From assembly GCA_018660305.1 (NCBI GenBank), contig JABJKO010000139.1, forward strand, positions 1-18,041: a stretch of DNA of 18,041 nt. Reading direction: 5' to 3'. Source of the DNA: Rhodospirillaceae bacterium (GTDB taxonomy: Bacteria > Pseudomonadota > Alphaproteobacteria > MPNO01 > UBA2964). Under the pieces are notes generated by a model that searched no databases, was not told the origin of the DNA, and saw nothing but the letters and a program-made list of their open reading frames with translations. A program made the position numbers and the translations under genes. Below, one piece after another: positions 6,274 through 14,377 of this stretch. Each line of letters opens with the position of its first letter. Position 1 is the stretch's first letter.

Positions 6274-6930
6274 ATGGCCGATTTCGCACAAGCCCGCCAG
6301 AATATGGTGGATTGTCAGCTTCGTACCAACAAGCTTGTTCATCCCGCCCTTATCAGCCAGTTCGAGGAAGTTCCCCGCGAACGGTTTGTCGATGAGGCGG
6401 TCCAGTCGATCGCCTATGTGGACGAGGATGTCGCGGTGGGAAATGGCCGCTATCTGGTGGAGCCCATGGTGCTCGCCCGAATTCTGCAGGAACTGACCAT
6501 TGAGCCGACGGACATTGTTTTGGATGTCGGATGCGGGACCGGTTATTCCAGCGCCATCCTCTCCGGCCTTGCCGCGACAGTCGTCGGGCTGGAGTCTGAT
6601 CCTGATTTGGCGGCGCGTGCCAACGATTTGTTAACTGATCTTGCGGCTGATAATGCGGTAGTGGTCGAAGGTGTTCTGGCTGAGGGGTATGCGACACAGG
6701 GACCTTACGACGTTATTCTTGTCGGAGGGGCGGTTGCCGCGGTCCCACAGGCGCTGACGGATCAACTGGCGGAAGGCGGCCGGCTCGCTGCTGTCATCGA
6801 TGATGGCAGCGGTCAGGGAAAGGCAATATTGATGATCAAGCGAAACGGCAATGTGTCGCAACGGGTCCTCTTCGATGCGTCTGTGCCGCGCCTTCCGGGG
6901 TTTGCGCCACAGGAAGGGTTTGTCTTTTGA
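6274..6930 (+). CDS. Protein-L-isoaspartate O-methyltransferase family protein
   Basis: 218-residue class I SAM-dependent methyltransferase of the PCMT family, which in its classic form methylates isoaspartyl residues of damaged proteins. SAM motif I is VLDVGCGTGYSSAIL (about 82-96), with an acidic residue E107 at the end of strand beta-2 (VVGLESD). The N-terminus ARQNMVDCQLR and PRERFVDEAVQSIAY follow the family pattern. However the substrate-loop TxSQP of typical Pcm reads RYLVEPMVLA (59-68), as I recall for the alphaproteobacterial homologues found before tolC, so a different substrate is possible. The ATG at 6274 has GGAG about 8 nt upstream. Its TGA overlaps a possible TTG start of the TolC gene, supporting one operon. 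Expected location: cytoplasm. Confidence 0.85.
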   Translation: MADFAQARQNMVDCQLRTNKLVHPALISQFEEVPRERFVDEAVQSIAYVDEDVAVGNGRYLVEPMVLARILQELTIEPTDIVLDVGCGTGYSSAILSGLAATVVGLESDPDLAARANDLLTDLAADNAVVVEGVLAEGYATQGPYDVILVGGAVAAVPQALTDQLAEGGRLAAVIDDGSGQGKAILMIKRNGNVSQRVLFDASVPRLPGFAPQEGFVF

Positions 6931-6941
6931 GCGGGGGAGTT

Positions 6942-8330
6942 ATGCGCGTGTCAAGATCAAGGTTTGGCGTCCTCACGGCTGCGGTCGCGTCATCGCTGTG
7001 CGTCGGGTTGTTCGGGGGGCTGGCGAATGCGGAAACCCTGTCGGAAGCACTAGCCAAGGCGTATCTAAGCAATCCCACGCTTCTCGCTGCCAGGGCGCGG
7101 CTGCGGGCGATTGATGAAGGTGTTCCGGAGGCTGTCAGCGGCTGGCGACCGACGGTTTCGCTGAATTACGACGTTGGAAAATCATATTCCGATACCTCGG
7201 GAGGGTCATCCAGCGGCAGCGGCGCACAGAACCGGTCACCCCGGACCGGCTCTCTGTCATTGGATCAGAACGTCTATCGCGGCGGGCGCACCCAGTCCGC
7301 CATTCGGCGCGCCGAGCAGGACGTGCTGGCTGAACGGGCTCGTCTGGCGACCACCGAGCAGCAAATTATGTTGGATGGCGGCACCGCGTTCGTCGACGTT
7401 CTACGTGACGAAGCCGTGCTTAAACTGAATCAGAATAATGAACGGGTTTTGCGCCGGCAGCTCGAAGCGACCCGTGACAGGTTTCAGGTGGGCGAAGTCA
7501 CCCGGACCGACGTCGCGCAGGCCGAATCCAGGCTGGCCCGCGCGACAGCAGAGCGTATTCAGTCCGAGGGAACCCTGGCCCAGTCGCGTGCGGCCTATCA
7601 GGATGTCATGGGTGATTTCCCCGGAACGCTGGAACCCACAAAACCGCTGGGCGATGTTCCGACCTCTCAGAAGGATGCGGTAAATCAGGCGCGGGCGCGC
7701 AGCCCGGAAGTTATCACCGCTCGGTTCACGGAACGGGCCGCCGCCGCGGATATCGACGTGGTCAGGGGCGAACTTTATCCGACCCTCAATCTCGAGGGGG
7801 ACCTTGCCCGCAATAATGATACGTCGTCCACCGATAGTCGCCGGGACGCGGCGTCGATTACCGCGCGGTTCAGCCTGCCGCTCTATCAGGCGGGCGGCGT
7901 GAGCGCCCGCATCCGGGCCGCCAAGCAAACCCATAGCCAGCGCCGCAAGGAACTCGACGCGGCGATCAGGACCGTGATCGCGTCCGCAACAAGCGCCTGG
8001 GAGAACTACCAGACGGCGGTTGCGCAGATTAAAGCGTTTAGCGCTGAAGTCCGGTCCGCGACCATCGCACTGGAAGGGGTTCGTCAGGAAGCACAGGTCG
8101 GTTCCCGCACCGTTCTCGATGTACTGGACGCGGAGCAGGAATTGCTGGATGCCCGGGTAAGCCTGGTGCGCGCCCAGCGTGACGAGGCCGTGTCGACCTT
8201 CAGCGTCAGGCAGCAGATCGGGACACTGGTGGCTGCCAGATTGGGCCTGAGCGTACCGACCTATGATTTTGAAGCTTATTACAAGAAGGTCCGGAACAAG
8301 TGGTTCGGGTGGGGAATAGGCGGAAAATAA
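6942..8330 (+). CDS. tolC: TolC-family outer-membrane efflux/type I secretion protein
   Basis: 462 residues from the ATG at 6942. It forms a trimeric outer-membrane channel with a periplasmic alpha-helical tunnel, used by tripartite efflux pumps and type I secretion. Sequence evidence: a signal peptide (RVSRSR basic region, hydrophobic core, cut after LANA at residue 30), then ETLSEALAKAYLSNPTLLAARARL; two OEP repeats with LDQNVYRGGRT and RFSLPLYQAGGVSARIRAA (strand-helix junctions); and TRTDVAQAESRLARA and VGSRTVLDVLDAEQELLDARVSLVRAQRD, the conserved helix motifs. Starts are uncertain: TTG 6927 has AGGAAGG 9 nt upstream and overlaps the preceding stop, and GTG 6948 has GGAG 8 nt upstream; all give an exported protein. 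No inner-membrane partner pump is in the window, so it likely serves several systems. Confidence 0.92.
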   Translation: MRVSRSRFGVLTAAVASSLCVGLFGGLANAETLSEALAKAYLSNPTLLAARARLRAIDEGVPEAVSGWRPTVSLNYDVGKSYSDTSGGSSSGSGAQNRSPRTGSLSLDQNVYRGGRTQSAIRRAEQDVLAERARLATTEQQIMLDGGTAFVDVLRDEAVLKLNQNNERVLRRQLEATRDRFQVGEVTRTDVAQAESRLARATAERIQSEGTLAQSRAAYQDVMGDFPGTLEPTKPLGDVPTSQKDAVNQARARSPEVITARFTERAAAADIDVVRGELYPTLNLEGDLARNNDTSSTDSRRDAASITARFSLPLYQAGGVSARIRAAKQTHSQRRKELDAAIRTVIASATSAWENYQTAVAQIKAFSAEVRSATIALEGVRQEAQVGSRTVLDVLDAEQELLDARVSLVRAQRDEAVSTFSVRQQIGTLVAARLGLSVPTYDFEAYYKKVRNKWFGWGIGGK

Positions 8331-8347
8331 AGCCCTGTGCGGGTTTT
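8329..8347 (+). terminator. Possible intrinsic terminator after tolC
   Basis: AAAGCCC (8329-8335) pairs with GGGTTTT (8341-8347) around a TGTGC loop, with one G-U pair, and ends in a T-run followed by AAATT. It overlaps the last two bases of the tolC stop codon. The stem is short, so termination may be partial before popZ. Confidence 0.4.
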
Positions 8348-8426
8348 AAATTCTGAGTTACTGTTTCTTCATCATTACCTAACCATAATTCCGCTATCCG
8401 GGCCCTGAGTAGCGCTAGTTGATCCC

Positions 8427-9053
8427 ATGAGCGACGCAAATCCGCAGCAAGAACCTTCGATGGAGGAAATCCTCGCCTCCATCCGGCGGATCATTTCCGA
8501 AGACGATCAGCCTGCCGAAGAGGCCGGCGCCGAGACCGAAGCCGAGGCGGAAGTAGCCGAGGAACCCGAAGCGGAGGCTTCGGAGGATGTGCTCGAACTG
8601 ACCGAAATCGCCGAAGACGAGGGCGATGAGGAACCGGCCGCCGAAGAAGCGGCCGGCGAAGAGGAAGAACTATCCATCGACGATGTTCTGGACGAAGTCG
8701 ATGTGCCGGACGATCTGGAATTGGTGGAAGAGGAAGAGGCGCCCGAGGCGCCCGAGCCGGTGGAGCCCGTCGCTGCTGCTGCCCCCGCGCCGGCGGAACC
8801 CGAAGAATCGAGCCTTCTTGCCAATGAAACCTCTGCCGCGGCTGGCGGCATACTCGGTAGCCTTGTAGCGGCGGTGGACCGGGCCCATGGCGGAAGCACG
8901 CTGGGCGACGGCAACCGGACCATCGAGGATCTCGTCAAAGAGGTCATGAAACCCATGGTCAAGGAATGGCTGGACGAAAACCTGCCAGATCTGACCGAAC
9001 GGCTGGTACGGCGCGAAATCGAACGGCTGGCACGGCGGGCCGAAGAAGATTGA
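8427..9053 (+). CDS. popZ: PopZ-family polar organizing protein (DUF2497)
   Basis: 208 residues with the three-part PopZ design. The N-terminal helix has PSMEEILASIRRIISED (10-26), the client-binding motif. A long, very acidic and Ala/Pro-rich disordered segment spans about 28-128. Conserved C-terminal helices carry TIEDLVKEVMKPMVKEWLDE (165-184) and LPDLTERLVRREIERLARR (186-204), used for oligomerisation. In Caulobacter PopZ (about 177 residues) forms a cell-pole microdomain that anchors ParB/centromere and recruits cell-cycle kinases. This copy is longer because of its linker. The ATG is fixed by the conserved N-terminus although no clear ribosome binding site precedes it. Position between tolC and valS matches the order I recall from many Alphaproteobacteria. 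No CcrM GANTC site was found in the 96-bp upstream gap. Confidence 0.9.
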   Translation: MSDANPQQEPSMEEILASIRRIISEDDQPAEEAGAETEAEAEVAEEPEAEASEDVLELTEIAEDEGDEEPAAEEAAGEEEELSIDDVLDEVDVPDDLELVEEEEAPEAPEPVEPVAAAAPAPAEPEESSLLANETSAAAGGILGSLVAAVDRAHGGSTLGDGNRTIEDLVKEVMKPMVKEWLDENLPDLTERLVRREIERLARRAEED

Positions 9054-9082
9054 CGGTTTTAGGTCGGCTGACCCGATTTGGG

Positions 9083-9111
9083 TTGACGCCGGCGCATTCT
9101 CCCGATTTAAA
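9083..9111 (+). promoter_or_regulatory. Candidate promoter for valS
   Basis: TTGACG (9083-9088) and TTTAAA (9106-9111) are separated by 17 bp in the 116-bp gap after popZ. Start near 9118 leaves a leader of about 50 nt. No T-box or peptide leader is visible. Confidence 0.4.
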
Positions 9112-9169
9112 CCCGACCCGTAATTAGCGCCGTTACCGCGCGCGCTTTTGGCATTGCTCAGGTTACGTC

Positions 9170-11887
9170 ATGGCTCTGGAAAAAACCTATAAACCGGCGG
9201 AGGTGGAGGCGAAGCATTATGCGCGCTGGGAAAACTCCGGCGCCTTCGCCTGCGGCCTGTCCAGCGAACAGGGGCCGAAAGCCAACTCCAAGCCCTATAC
9301 CATCGTCATACCGCCGCCCAACGTCACCGGCAGCCTCCATATGGGGCACGCGCTGAATAACACCCTGCAGGACATCCTGACCCGGTTCCACCGCATGCGC
9401 GGCCGCGACGCGCTGTGGCAGCCGGGTATGGATCATGCGGGCATCGCCACGCAGATGGTGGTCGAGCGCCAGCTCGCCGAGGACGGCCTCGAACTCGACC
9501 GGGGCCGGCGATCTTCGGAAGAGCCGACCGAAAACCGGACTCTCATAGGCCGTGATGCCTTCATCGACAAGGTCTGGGAGTGGAAGGCCGAGAGCGGCGG
9601 GACCATCACCGGCCAGCTGCGACGGCTGGGCGCGTCCTGCGACTGGTCGCGCGAGCGCTTCACCATGGATGACGGGCTGTCCCGCGCCGTGCGCAAGGTG
9701 TTCGTCGCGCTGCATAAAGAGGATCTGATCTATCGCGACCAGCGTCTGGTCAATTGGGATCCCAAATTTCACACCGCCATTTCCGATCTGGAAGTCGAGC
9801 AGCGGGAGACAGTGGGCAAGTTGTGGTACTTTAAGTACCCGGTGGAAGGCCTTGAAAACAAATACATAACGGTAGCAACAACCCGTCCTGAAACCATGCT
9901 GGGCGACACTGGTGTCGCGGTCCACCCCGAAGACGAACGGTATAGCGATCTGGTGGGCAGGAACGTTGTTTTGCCGCTGGTTGGCCGCGTCATTCCCATC
10001 GTTGCCGACGAATACAGTGATCCGGAAAAAGGTAGTGGCGCGGTCAAGATCACGCCCGGTCACGACTTCAACGATTTCGAGGTCGGAAGGCGTCATGACC
10101 TGGAATTGATCAATGTTTTCGATATGTCGGCCAATCTGACCGATGACGTTCCCGAACAGTTCCGCGGCCTCGACCGCTTCAAAGCCCGCGACAAGGTGGT
10201 TGCGGAGATGGAAGCGCTCGGTCTGCTGGACAGGATCGAGGATAATCCCATGACCGTGCCCTATGGCGACCGGTCGGGCGTTGTCATCGAGCCCAGGCTG
10301 ACCGACCAATGGTATGTGGACGCCAAGACCATGGCGGCGCCTGCTATCCAGGCCGTCGAGCAGGGCACCACCCGGTTTGTTCCCAGGCATTGGGAGAACA
10401 CCTACTACGAATGGATGCGGAACATTCAGCCCTGGTGTATTTCGCGCCAGATCTGGTGGGGGCATCAGATCCCGGCCTGGTATGGCCCGGACGATCATGT
10501 TTTTGTCGAGGAATCCGAAGAGGACGCCCTCGCGGCCGCCGAAGCGCATTATGGCCAGGTGACCGCGCTCAGACGCGACGAGGATGTACTCGATACCTGG
10601 TTCTCGTCGGCGCTGTGGCCGTTCTCCACCCTCGGCTGGCCGGACGAGACGCCGGAGGTGGACCGCTATTACCCCACCGATGTGCTGGTGACCGGGTTCG
10701 ACATCATTTTCTTCTGGGTCGCCCGCATGATGATGATGGGGCTTCATTTCAAACAGGAAGTGCCCTTCCATACGGTCTATATCCACGCGCTGGTGCGCGA
10801 CGAGCAGGGTCAGAAAATGTCCAAGAGCAAGGGCAATGTTCTGGACCCGCTGGATCTGATCGATCAGTACGGCGCCGACGCGCTGCGCTTTACCCTGACG
10901 GCCATGGCGGCGCAGGGGCGCGATATAAAACTGTCCACGGGGCGCATCGAGGGCTATCGCAACTTCATCACCAAGCTGTGGAACGCGGCGCGCTATACGG
11001 AAATCAACGATTGCGTGGTGGTGCCCGGCTTCGATCCGGCGGGCTGCAAGCTGACCGTGAACAAATGGATCGTAAGCGGTCTGGTGGAGGCCGAGCGCCA
11101 GATTACCCTTGCGGTCGACGACTACCGGTTCAACGATGCCGCCAATGCGGTCTATCAGTTCACCTGGCATATGTATTGCGACTGGTATCTGGAATTCACC
11201 AAACCCATCCTGATGGGCGGCGATGAGGCGGCGAAGGCCGAAACCCGCGCCACCACCGCGTGGGTGATGGATCAGGTGCTGCATGTCCTTCACCCGTTCG
11301 CCCCTTTTGTGACCGAGGAACTCTGGGAACAGCGCGCGCCCGACGGAGGCCGGGCCGGGCCGCTGATCACCGCCGACTGGCCGGTGTTGTCGCCGGGTCT
11401 CGAATCGCCGGACGCGGCGGCTGAAATGGGCTGGCTGGTGCGCCTGATCACCGACATCCGTGCCGTCCGGGCCGAGATGAACGTCCCCGCCAAGGCCAAG
11501 ACACAGCTTCTTGTCCAGGGCGCCAGCGCGGAAACCGATGAGCGGCTTGCCCGGCACGGAGATCTGATCCGGATGCTGGCGCGGGTGGAAGAGATCGCCA
11601 CTTCAGGCGATGCGCCGAAGGGCTCGGTTCAACTTGTCCTCGACGAAGCGACTTATTTCCTGCCGCTGGGCGGTGTCATCGATGTGGGGGAGGAGAACGC
11701 CCGCCTCGAAAAGGAAGTCGCCAAGAATGACAGCGAGATCATCAAGCTGCAGAAGAGGCTGGCCAACGAAAAGTTCATCTCCCGCGCGCCGCCCGAAGTG
11801 GTCGAAGAAAACCGCGAGCGGCTCACCGAATTCGAACAGACCCGCGACAAGCTGAAGGAAGCCCTGGCGCGTCTTGCCGCACTCTGA
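9170..11887 (+). CDS. valS: Valyl-tRNA synthetase (ValS)
   Basis: Class I aminoacyl-tRNA synthetase, cytoplasmic, charging tRNA-Val. It has 905 residues, a little shorter than E. coli ValS (951). The HIGH motif is HMGH at 57-60 within PPPNVTGSLHMGHALNNTL; the KMSKS motif is complete at 549-553 (GQKMSKSKGN). The editing (CP1) domain shows TTRPETMLGDTGVAVHP and GSGAVKITPGHDFNDFEVG, typical of Val/Ile/Leu enzymes that hydrolyse mischarged Thr-tRNA. The signature WCISRQIWWGHQIPAWY and the anticodon-binding region (YLEFTKPIL) follow. The C-terminus (about 842-905, NARLEKEVAKNDSEIIKLQK) is the long coiled-coil arm specific to ValRS. The ATG at 9170 has only a weak AGG upstream. The CDF gene begins 11 bp after the stop. 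Confidence 0.98.
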   Translation: MALEKTYKPAEVEAKHYARWENSGAFACGLSSEQGPKANSKPYTIVIPPPNVTGSLHMGHALNNTLQDILTRFHRMRGRDALWQPGMDHAGIATQMVVERQLAEDGLELDRGRRSSEEPTENRTLIGRDAFIDKVWEWKAESGGTITGQLRRLGASCDWSRERFTMDDGLSRAVRKVFVALHKEDLIYRDQRLVNWDPKFHTAISDLEVEQRETVGKLWYFKYPVEGLENKYITVATTRPETMLGDTGVAVHPEDERYSDLVGRNVVLPLVGRVIPIVADEYSDPEKGSGAVKITPGHDFNDFEVGRRHDLELINVFDMSANLTDDVPEQFRGLDRFKARDKVVAEMEALGLLDRIEDNPMTVPYGDRSGVVIEPRLTDQWYVDAKTMAAPAIQAVEQGTTRFVPRHWENTYYEWMRNIQPWCISRQIWWGHQIPAWYGPDDHVFVEESEEDALAAAEAHYGQVTALRRDEDVLDTWFSSALWPFSTLGWPDETPEVDRYYPTDVLVTGFDIIFFWVARMMMMGLHFKQEVPFHTVYIHALVRDEQGQKMSKSKGNVLDPLDLIDQYGADALRFTLTAMAAQGRDIKLSTGRIEGYRNFITKLWNAARYTEINDCVVVPGFDPAGCKLTVNKWIVSGLVEAERQITLAVDDYRFNDAANAVYQFTWHMYCDWYLEFTKPILMGGDEAAKAETRATTAWVMDQVLHVLHPFAPFVTEELWEQRAPDGGRAGPLITADWPVLSPGLESPDAAAEMGWLVRLITDIRAVRAEMNVPAKAKTQLLVQGASAETDERLARHGDLIRMLARVEEIATSGDAPKGSVQLVLDEATYFLPLGGVIDVGEENARLEKEVAKNDSEIIKLQKRLANEKFISRAPPEVVEENRERLTEFEQTRDKLKEALARLAAL

Positions 11888-11898
11888 CCGGGGGCATC

Positions 11899-12834
11899 AT
11901 GTCCGCCGCCAACGCCTCTAAAAAAGTCATCTACGCGGCCCTTCTCGGCAATGCGCTGATTGCCGCGACGAAATTCGCGGCCTCGGTCTTTACCGGCTCG
12001 TCGGCCATGCTCAGCGAGGCCATCCATTCCCTCGTGGATACCGGCAATCAGTTGTTGCTGCTGTTCGGCATGGGCCGGGCGGCCAGGCCGGCGGATAAGG
12101 ACCATCCGTTCGGTTATGGCATGGAGCTGTATTTCTGGTCGTTTGTCGTCGCCATTTTGCTTTTTTCGCTGGGGGCCGGGTTTTCCATTTACGAAGGCAT
12201 CGACAAGCTGCGGTTTCCGCATCCGGTTTCAGACCCGCTGGTGAATTATATCGTCCTCGGCTTTGCGATGATTTTCGAGGGCGTCGCCTGGACAATTGCT
12301 TTTAAGGAGTTCAGCAAACGGAAGGGCGACCGGTCCTTCTTTTCCGCGATCCGACACAGTAAGGATCCGGCTGTCTTCGTCGTTCTGTTCGAGGATACCG
12401 CCGCCATGCTGGGGCTGATCGTCGCCCTGGTCGGTGTTTCATTGAGCGTCCAGCTCAATAACCCCCTGTTCGACGCCGGCGCCTCGGTGGTCATCGGTCT
12501 CATTCTCGGCGTAACAGCGATCCTGCTGGTGATCGAGTGTAAGGGGCTGTTGATCGGTGAGGGGGCCAGCCGCGCGGTGGTTGAAGGGATCGAAAAAATC
12601 GCCACGGATCAGCCCGGTATTCTTCAGGTCAATGAGCTTTTGACCATGCATATGGGGCCGGAGGATATCCTGCTCAATGTGAGCCTGGATTTTGCCGATA
12701 CTCTATCCTCGGCCGATGTGGAACGGGCAATTTCCCATATGGAAAAAGAGATCAAGGCGGCTTATCCCGAAGTCAAACGGGTTTTCATCGAGGCGCAGAG
12801 CCGATTGGGTCATCAGTCCGCGCTCAAAGATTAG
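11899..12834 (+). CDS. Cation diffusion facilitator (CDF) family transporter, ZnT9-like branch
   Basis: 311 residues, inner membrane. Six hydrophobic segments are seen (about 10-30, 36-58, 78-98, 112-135, 158-182, 192-215), followed by a cytoplasmic metal-binding-type domain (about 218-300). TM2 carries SEAIHSLVDT with H43 and D47, the metal-site HxxxD, and HPFGYG follows in the first cytoplasmic loop. TM5, which has a second HxxxD in most zinc/iron exporters, reads VVLFEDTAAM (E165, D166) with no His, as I recall for SLC30A9/ZnT9-like members. CDF proteins export Zn, Fe, Mn or Co by proton antiport; the ion here cannot be assigned. The gene follows valS by 11 bp and is probably on the same transcript, without obvious functional link. 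Confidence 0.88.
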   Translation: MSAANASKKVIYAALLGNALIAATKFAASVFTGSSAMLSEAIHSLVDTGNQLLLLFGMGRAARPADKDHPFGYGMELYFWSFVVAILLFSLGAGFSIYEGIDKLRFPHPVSDPLVNYIVLGFAMIFEGVAWTIAFKEFSKRKGDRSFFSAIRHSKDPAVFVVLFEDTAAMLGLIVALVGVSLSVQLNNPLFDAGASVVIGLILGVTAILLVIECKGLLIGEGASRAVVEGIEKIATDQPGILQVNELLTMHMGPEDILLNVSLDFADTLSSADVERAISHMEKEIKAAYPEVKRVFIEAQSRLGHQSALKD

Positions 12835-12856
12835 CAGGGTTTGATTTAGAGCCCTG
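12835..12856. terminator. Hairpin between convergent CDF and NSS transporter genes
   Basis: CAGGG (12835-12839) pairs with CCCTG (12852-12856), extendable by G-U and A-T pairs, enclosing the NSS stop codon in the loop. It sits in the 11-bp space between the two 3' ends and could stop transcription both ways, but it lacks a T-tract. Confidence 0.3.
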
Positions 12857-14192
12857 GAATCCCCAGCCCGCTCACCAGTATCCAGCCGATGGCGATGGGC
12901 GCGATCCAGCGGCAGATGAAAATCCAGATCCGGGCGAGGGCGAACCGGTGCCGGCTGCCGCCCGTGGCCTCGTCCATCGCTCTGGGCATGATCACCCAAC
13001 CGACGAACAGCGACACGGCTATCCCGCCCAGTGGCAGCAGCAAGTTGGAGCCGATGTAATCCATCAGGCTGAAAAATTCCTTGCCCGCGATGGTGAAGCC
13101 ACTCCAGGCTCCCAGCGACAGGGACGACGGGATACCCAGCAGGAAAATGACGGTTCCGATGATCGTCGCCGCCCGGCGGCGCGGCCAGCCGCGCTCATCG
13201 ACGAAATAGGCGACCACCACTTCGAGGAGGGAGACAGCCGATGTCAGTGCGGCGATGGTCAGCAGCACGAAAAACAGGATTGCGAAGATGACCCCGAACG
13301 GCATCTGGGCAAACACCGCGGGCAGGGTGATAAAGACCAGCCCCGGGCCGGCCGACGGGTCGAACGAGAAGGCGAACACGGCGGGCATGATGACCAGCCC
13401 GGCGAGAATGGCGACACTCGTGTCGCACAGGGTCACCATCAGGGTCGCGTGGGTAAGATTGACCTCCCGCGACAGGTAGGAGGCGTAGGTGATCATGGCC
13501 CCCATGCCCAGCGACAGGGAAAAGAAGGCCTGCGACAGCGCGCCGTTGAAGGTCGCTGCCGTCACCTTGGAAAAATCCGGTGCGAGAAAGAATATCAGAC
13601 CTTCCATGGCGCCGGGCAGGGTGAGCGCCCGCATCGCGAGGATCACCAGCAACACAAACAGCAAGGGCAGCAGGATACGGCAGGTCCGTTCGATGCCGCC
13701 ACTGATCCCTCCGATGATGACCAGCACGGTCAGGGCCATGAACATCCCATGATAGAATATGGGTTGCAGTGGATCGGCGGAGAATTTCCCGAATATCTCA
13801 CCCAGCGCCGCCGGGTCCGATGTGGCAAGTAGCCCGCCCGCCGCCTTGAAGATATAGGCAATGGTCCAGCCCGCCACGACGCTGTAGAAGGACAGAATGA
13901 TGAAACCGGCGGCGACACCGAGGAAGCCGGCAATCTTCCACTTGCCGCCCTTGAGGATCCCATAGGCGCCCACCGGGTTGCGCTGCGCCGCGCGGCCGAT
14001 TACGAACTCGCAGAGCATCACGCTGAGCCCGATGGAAAACACCAGCGCCAGATAAATGATGAGGAAGGCCGCGCCGCCATTCTCGCCGGCCATGTAGGGA
14101 AATTTCCAGATATTGCCCAGTCCGGCGGCGGACCCGGCGGCGGCGAGAATAAACCCCAGCCGCGTGCCCCATTGGTCCCGATGAGTTGCCAT
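12846..14192 (-). CDS. Sodium-dependent transporter, NSS/SNF (neurotransmitter:sodium symporter) family
   Basis: 448 residues, integral inner-membrane protein with about 11-12 hydrophobic helices. The N-terminus has the family signature RLGFILAAAGSAAGLGNIWK and FPYMAGENGGAAFLIIY (TM1-TM2, the unwound substrate- and sodium-binding helix as in LeuT). Later features include FSLSLGMGAMITYASYL (TM6 region) and LTSAVSLLEVVVAYFVDE (TM8-type). Bacterial members import amino acids or related amines with Na+; the substrate is not predictable here. The ATG start at 14192 follows a GGGG Shine-Dalgarno-like run (complement of 14201-14204) with 8-nt spacing. It is transcribed towards the CDF gene and away from the TAXI-like genes, sharing a 185-bp intergenic region with them. 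Confidence 0.92.
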   Translation of the reverse strand: MATHRDQWGTRLGFILAAAGSAAGLGNIWKFPYMAGENGGAAFLIIYLALVFSIGLSVMLCEFVIGRAAQRNPVGAYGILKGGKWKIAGFLGVAAGFIILSFYSVVAGWTIAYIFKAAGGLLATSDPAALGEIFGKFSADPLQPIFYHGMFMALTVLVIIGGISGGIERTCRILLPLLFVLLVILAMRALTLPGAMEGLIFFLAPDFSKVTAATFNGALSQAFFSLSLGMGAMITYASYLSREVNLTHATLMVTLCDTSVAILAGLVIMPAVFAFSFDPSAGPGLVFITLPAVFAQMPFGVIFAILFFVLLTIAALTSAVSLLEVVVAYFVDERGWPRRRAATIIGTVIFLLGIPSSLSLGAWSGFTIAGKEFFSLMDYIGSNLLLPLGGIAVSLFVGWVIMPRAMDEATGGSRHRFALARIWIFICRWIAPIAIGWILVSGLGIPGL

Positions 14193-14287
14193 CCCGTTTT
14201 CCCCGCTAGACGGACACCCTTTATCCGTATCGAGAATCGTTTGTCACTTCCAGTTTTCTGGTGCTGCTGTCCTGAGGGCTTCCCCCT

Positions 14288-14316
14288 TTGGCAAGCCACC
14301 ATGCCCGGCGTATGCT
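14288..14316 (+). promoter_or_regulatory. Candidate promoter for the TAXI-like gene pair
   Basis: TTGGCA (14288-14293) and TATGCT (14311-14316) are exactly 17 bp apart. A start near 14323 puts the ATG at 14378 about 55 nt downstream. It makes any coding start at 14288 unlikely. Confidence 0.5.
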
Positions 14317-14377
14317 GCCGTCGAAACAGGGCAACAGAAAAACCCGTGAATCTCAATACTGCGTAAGGGAGGCGTTG

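Noticed and set aside
6014..6496. 160-codon plus-strand frame across the tRNA
   Set aside because: It runs through tRNA-Cys antisense and into the methyltransferase gene in another frame; composition is not protein-like.
8507..8962. Serine-rich 151-codon minus-strand frame
   Set aside because: It is the mirror of the Glu-codon-rich linker of popZ; Ser runs are an artefact of repeated GAA/GAG codons.
9158..11557. 799-codon open frame on the minus strand opposite valS
   Set aside because: It lies wholly over the well-supported valS gene, its translation resembles no family, and long antisense frames are common in GC-rich coding DNA.
14288..14377. 30-codon N-terminal extension of the first TAXI-like protein
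   Set aside because: It is polar, non-conserved in the paralogue, starts with TTG inside a good promoter, and the ATG at 14378 has a strong ribosome binding site.
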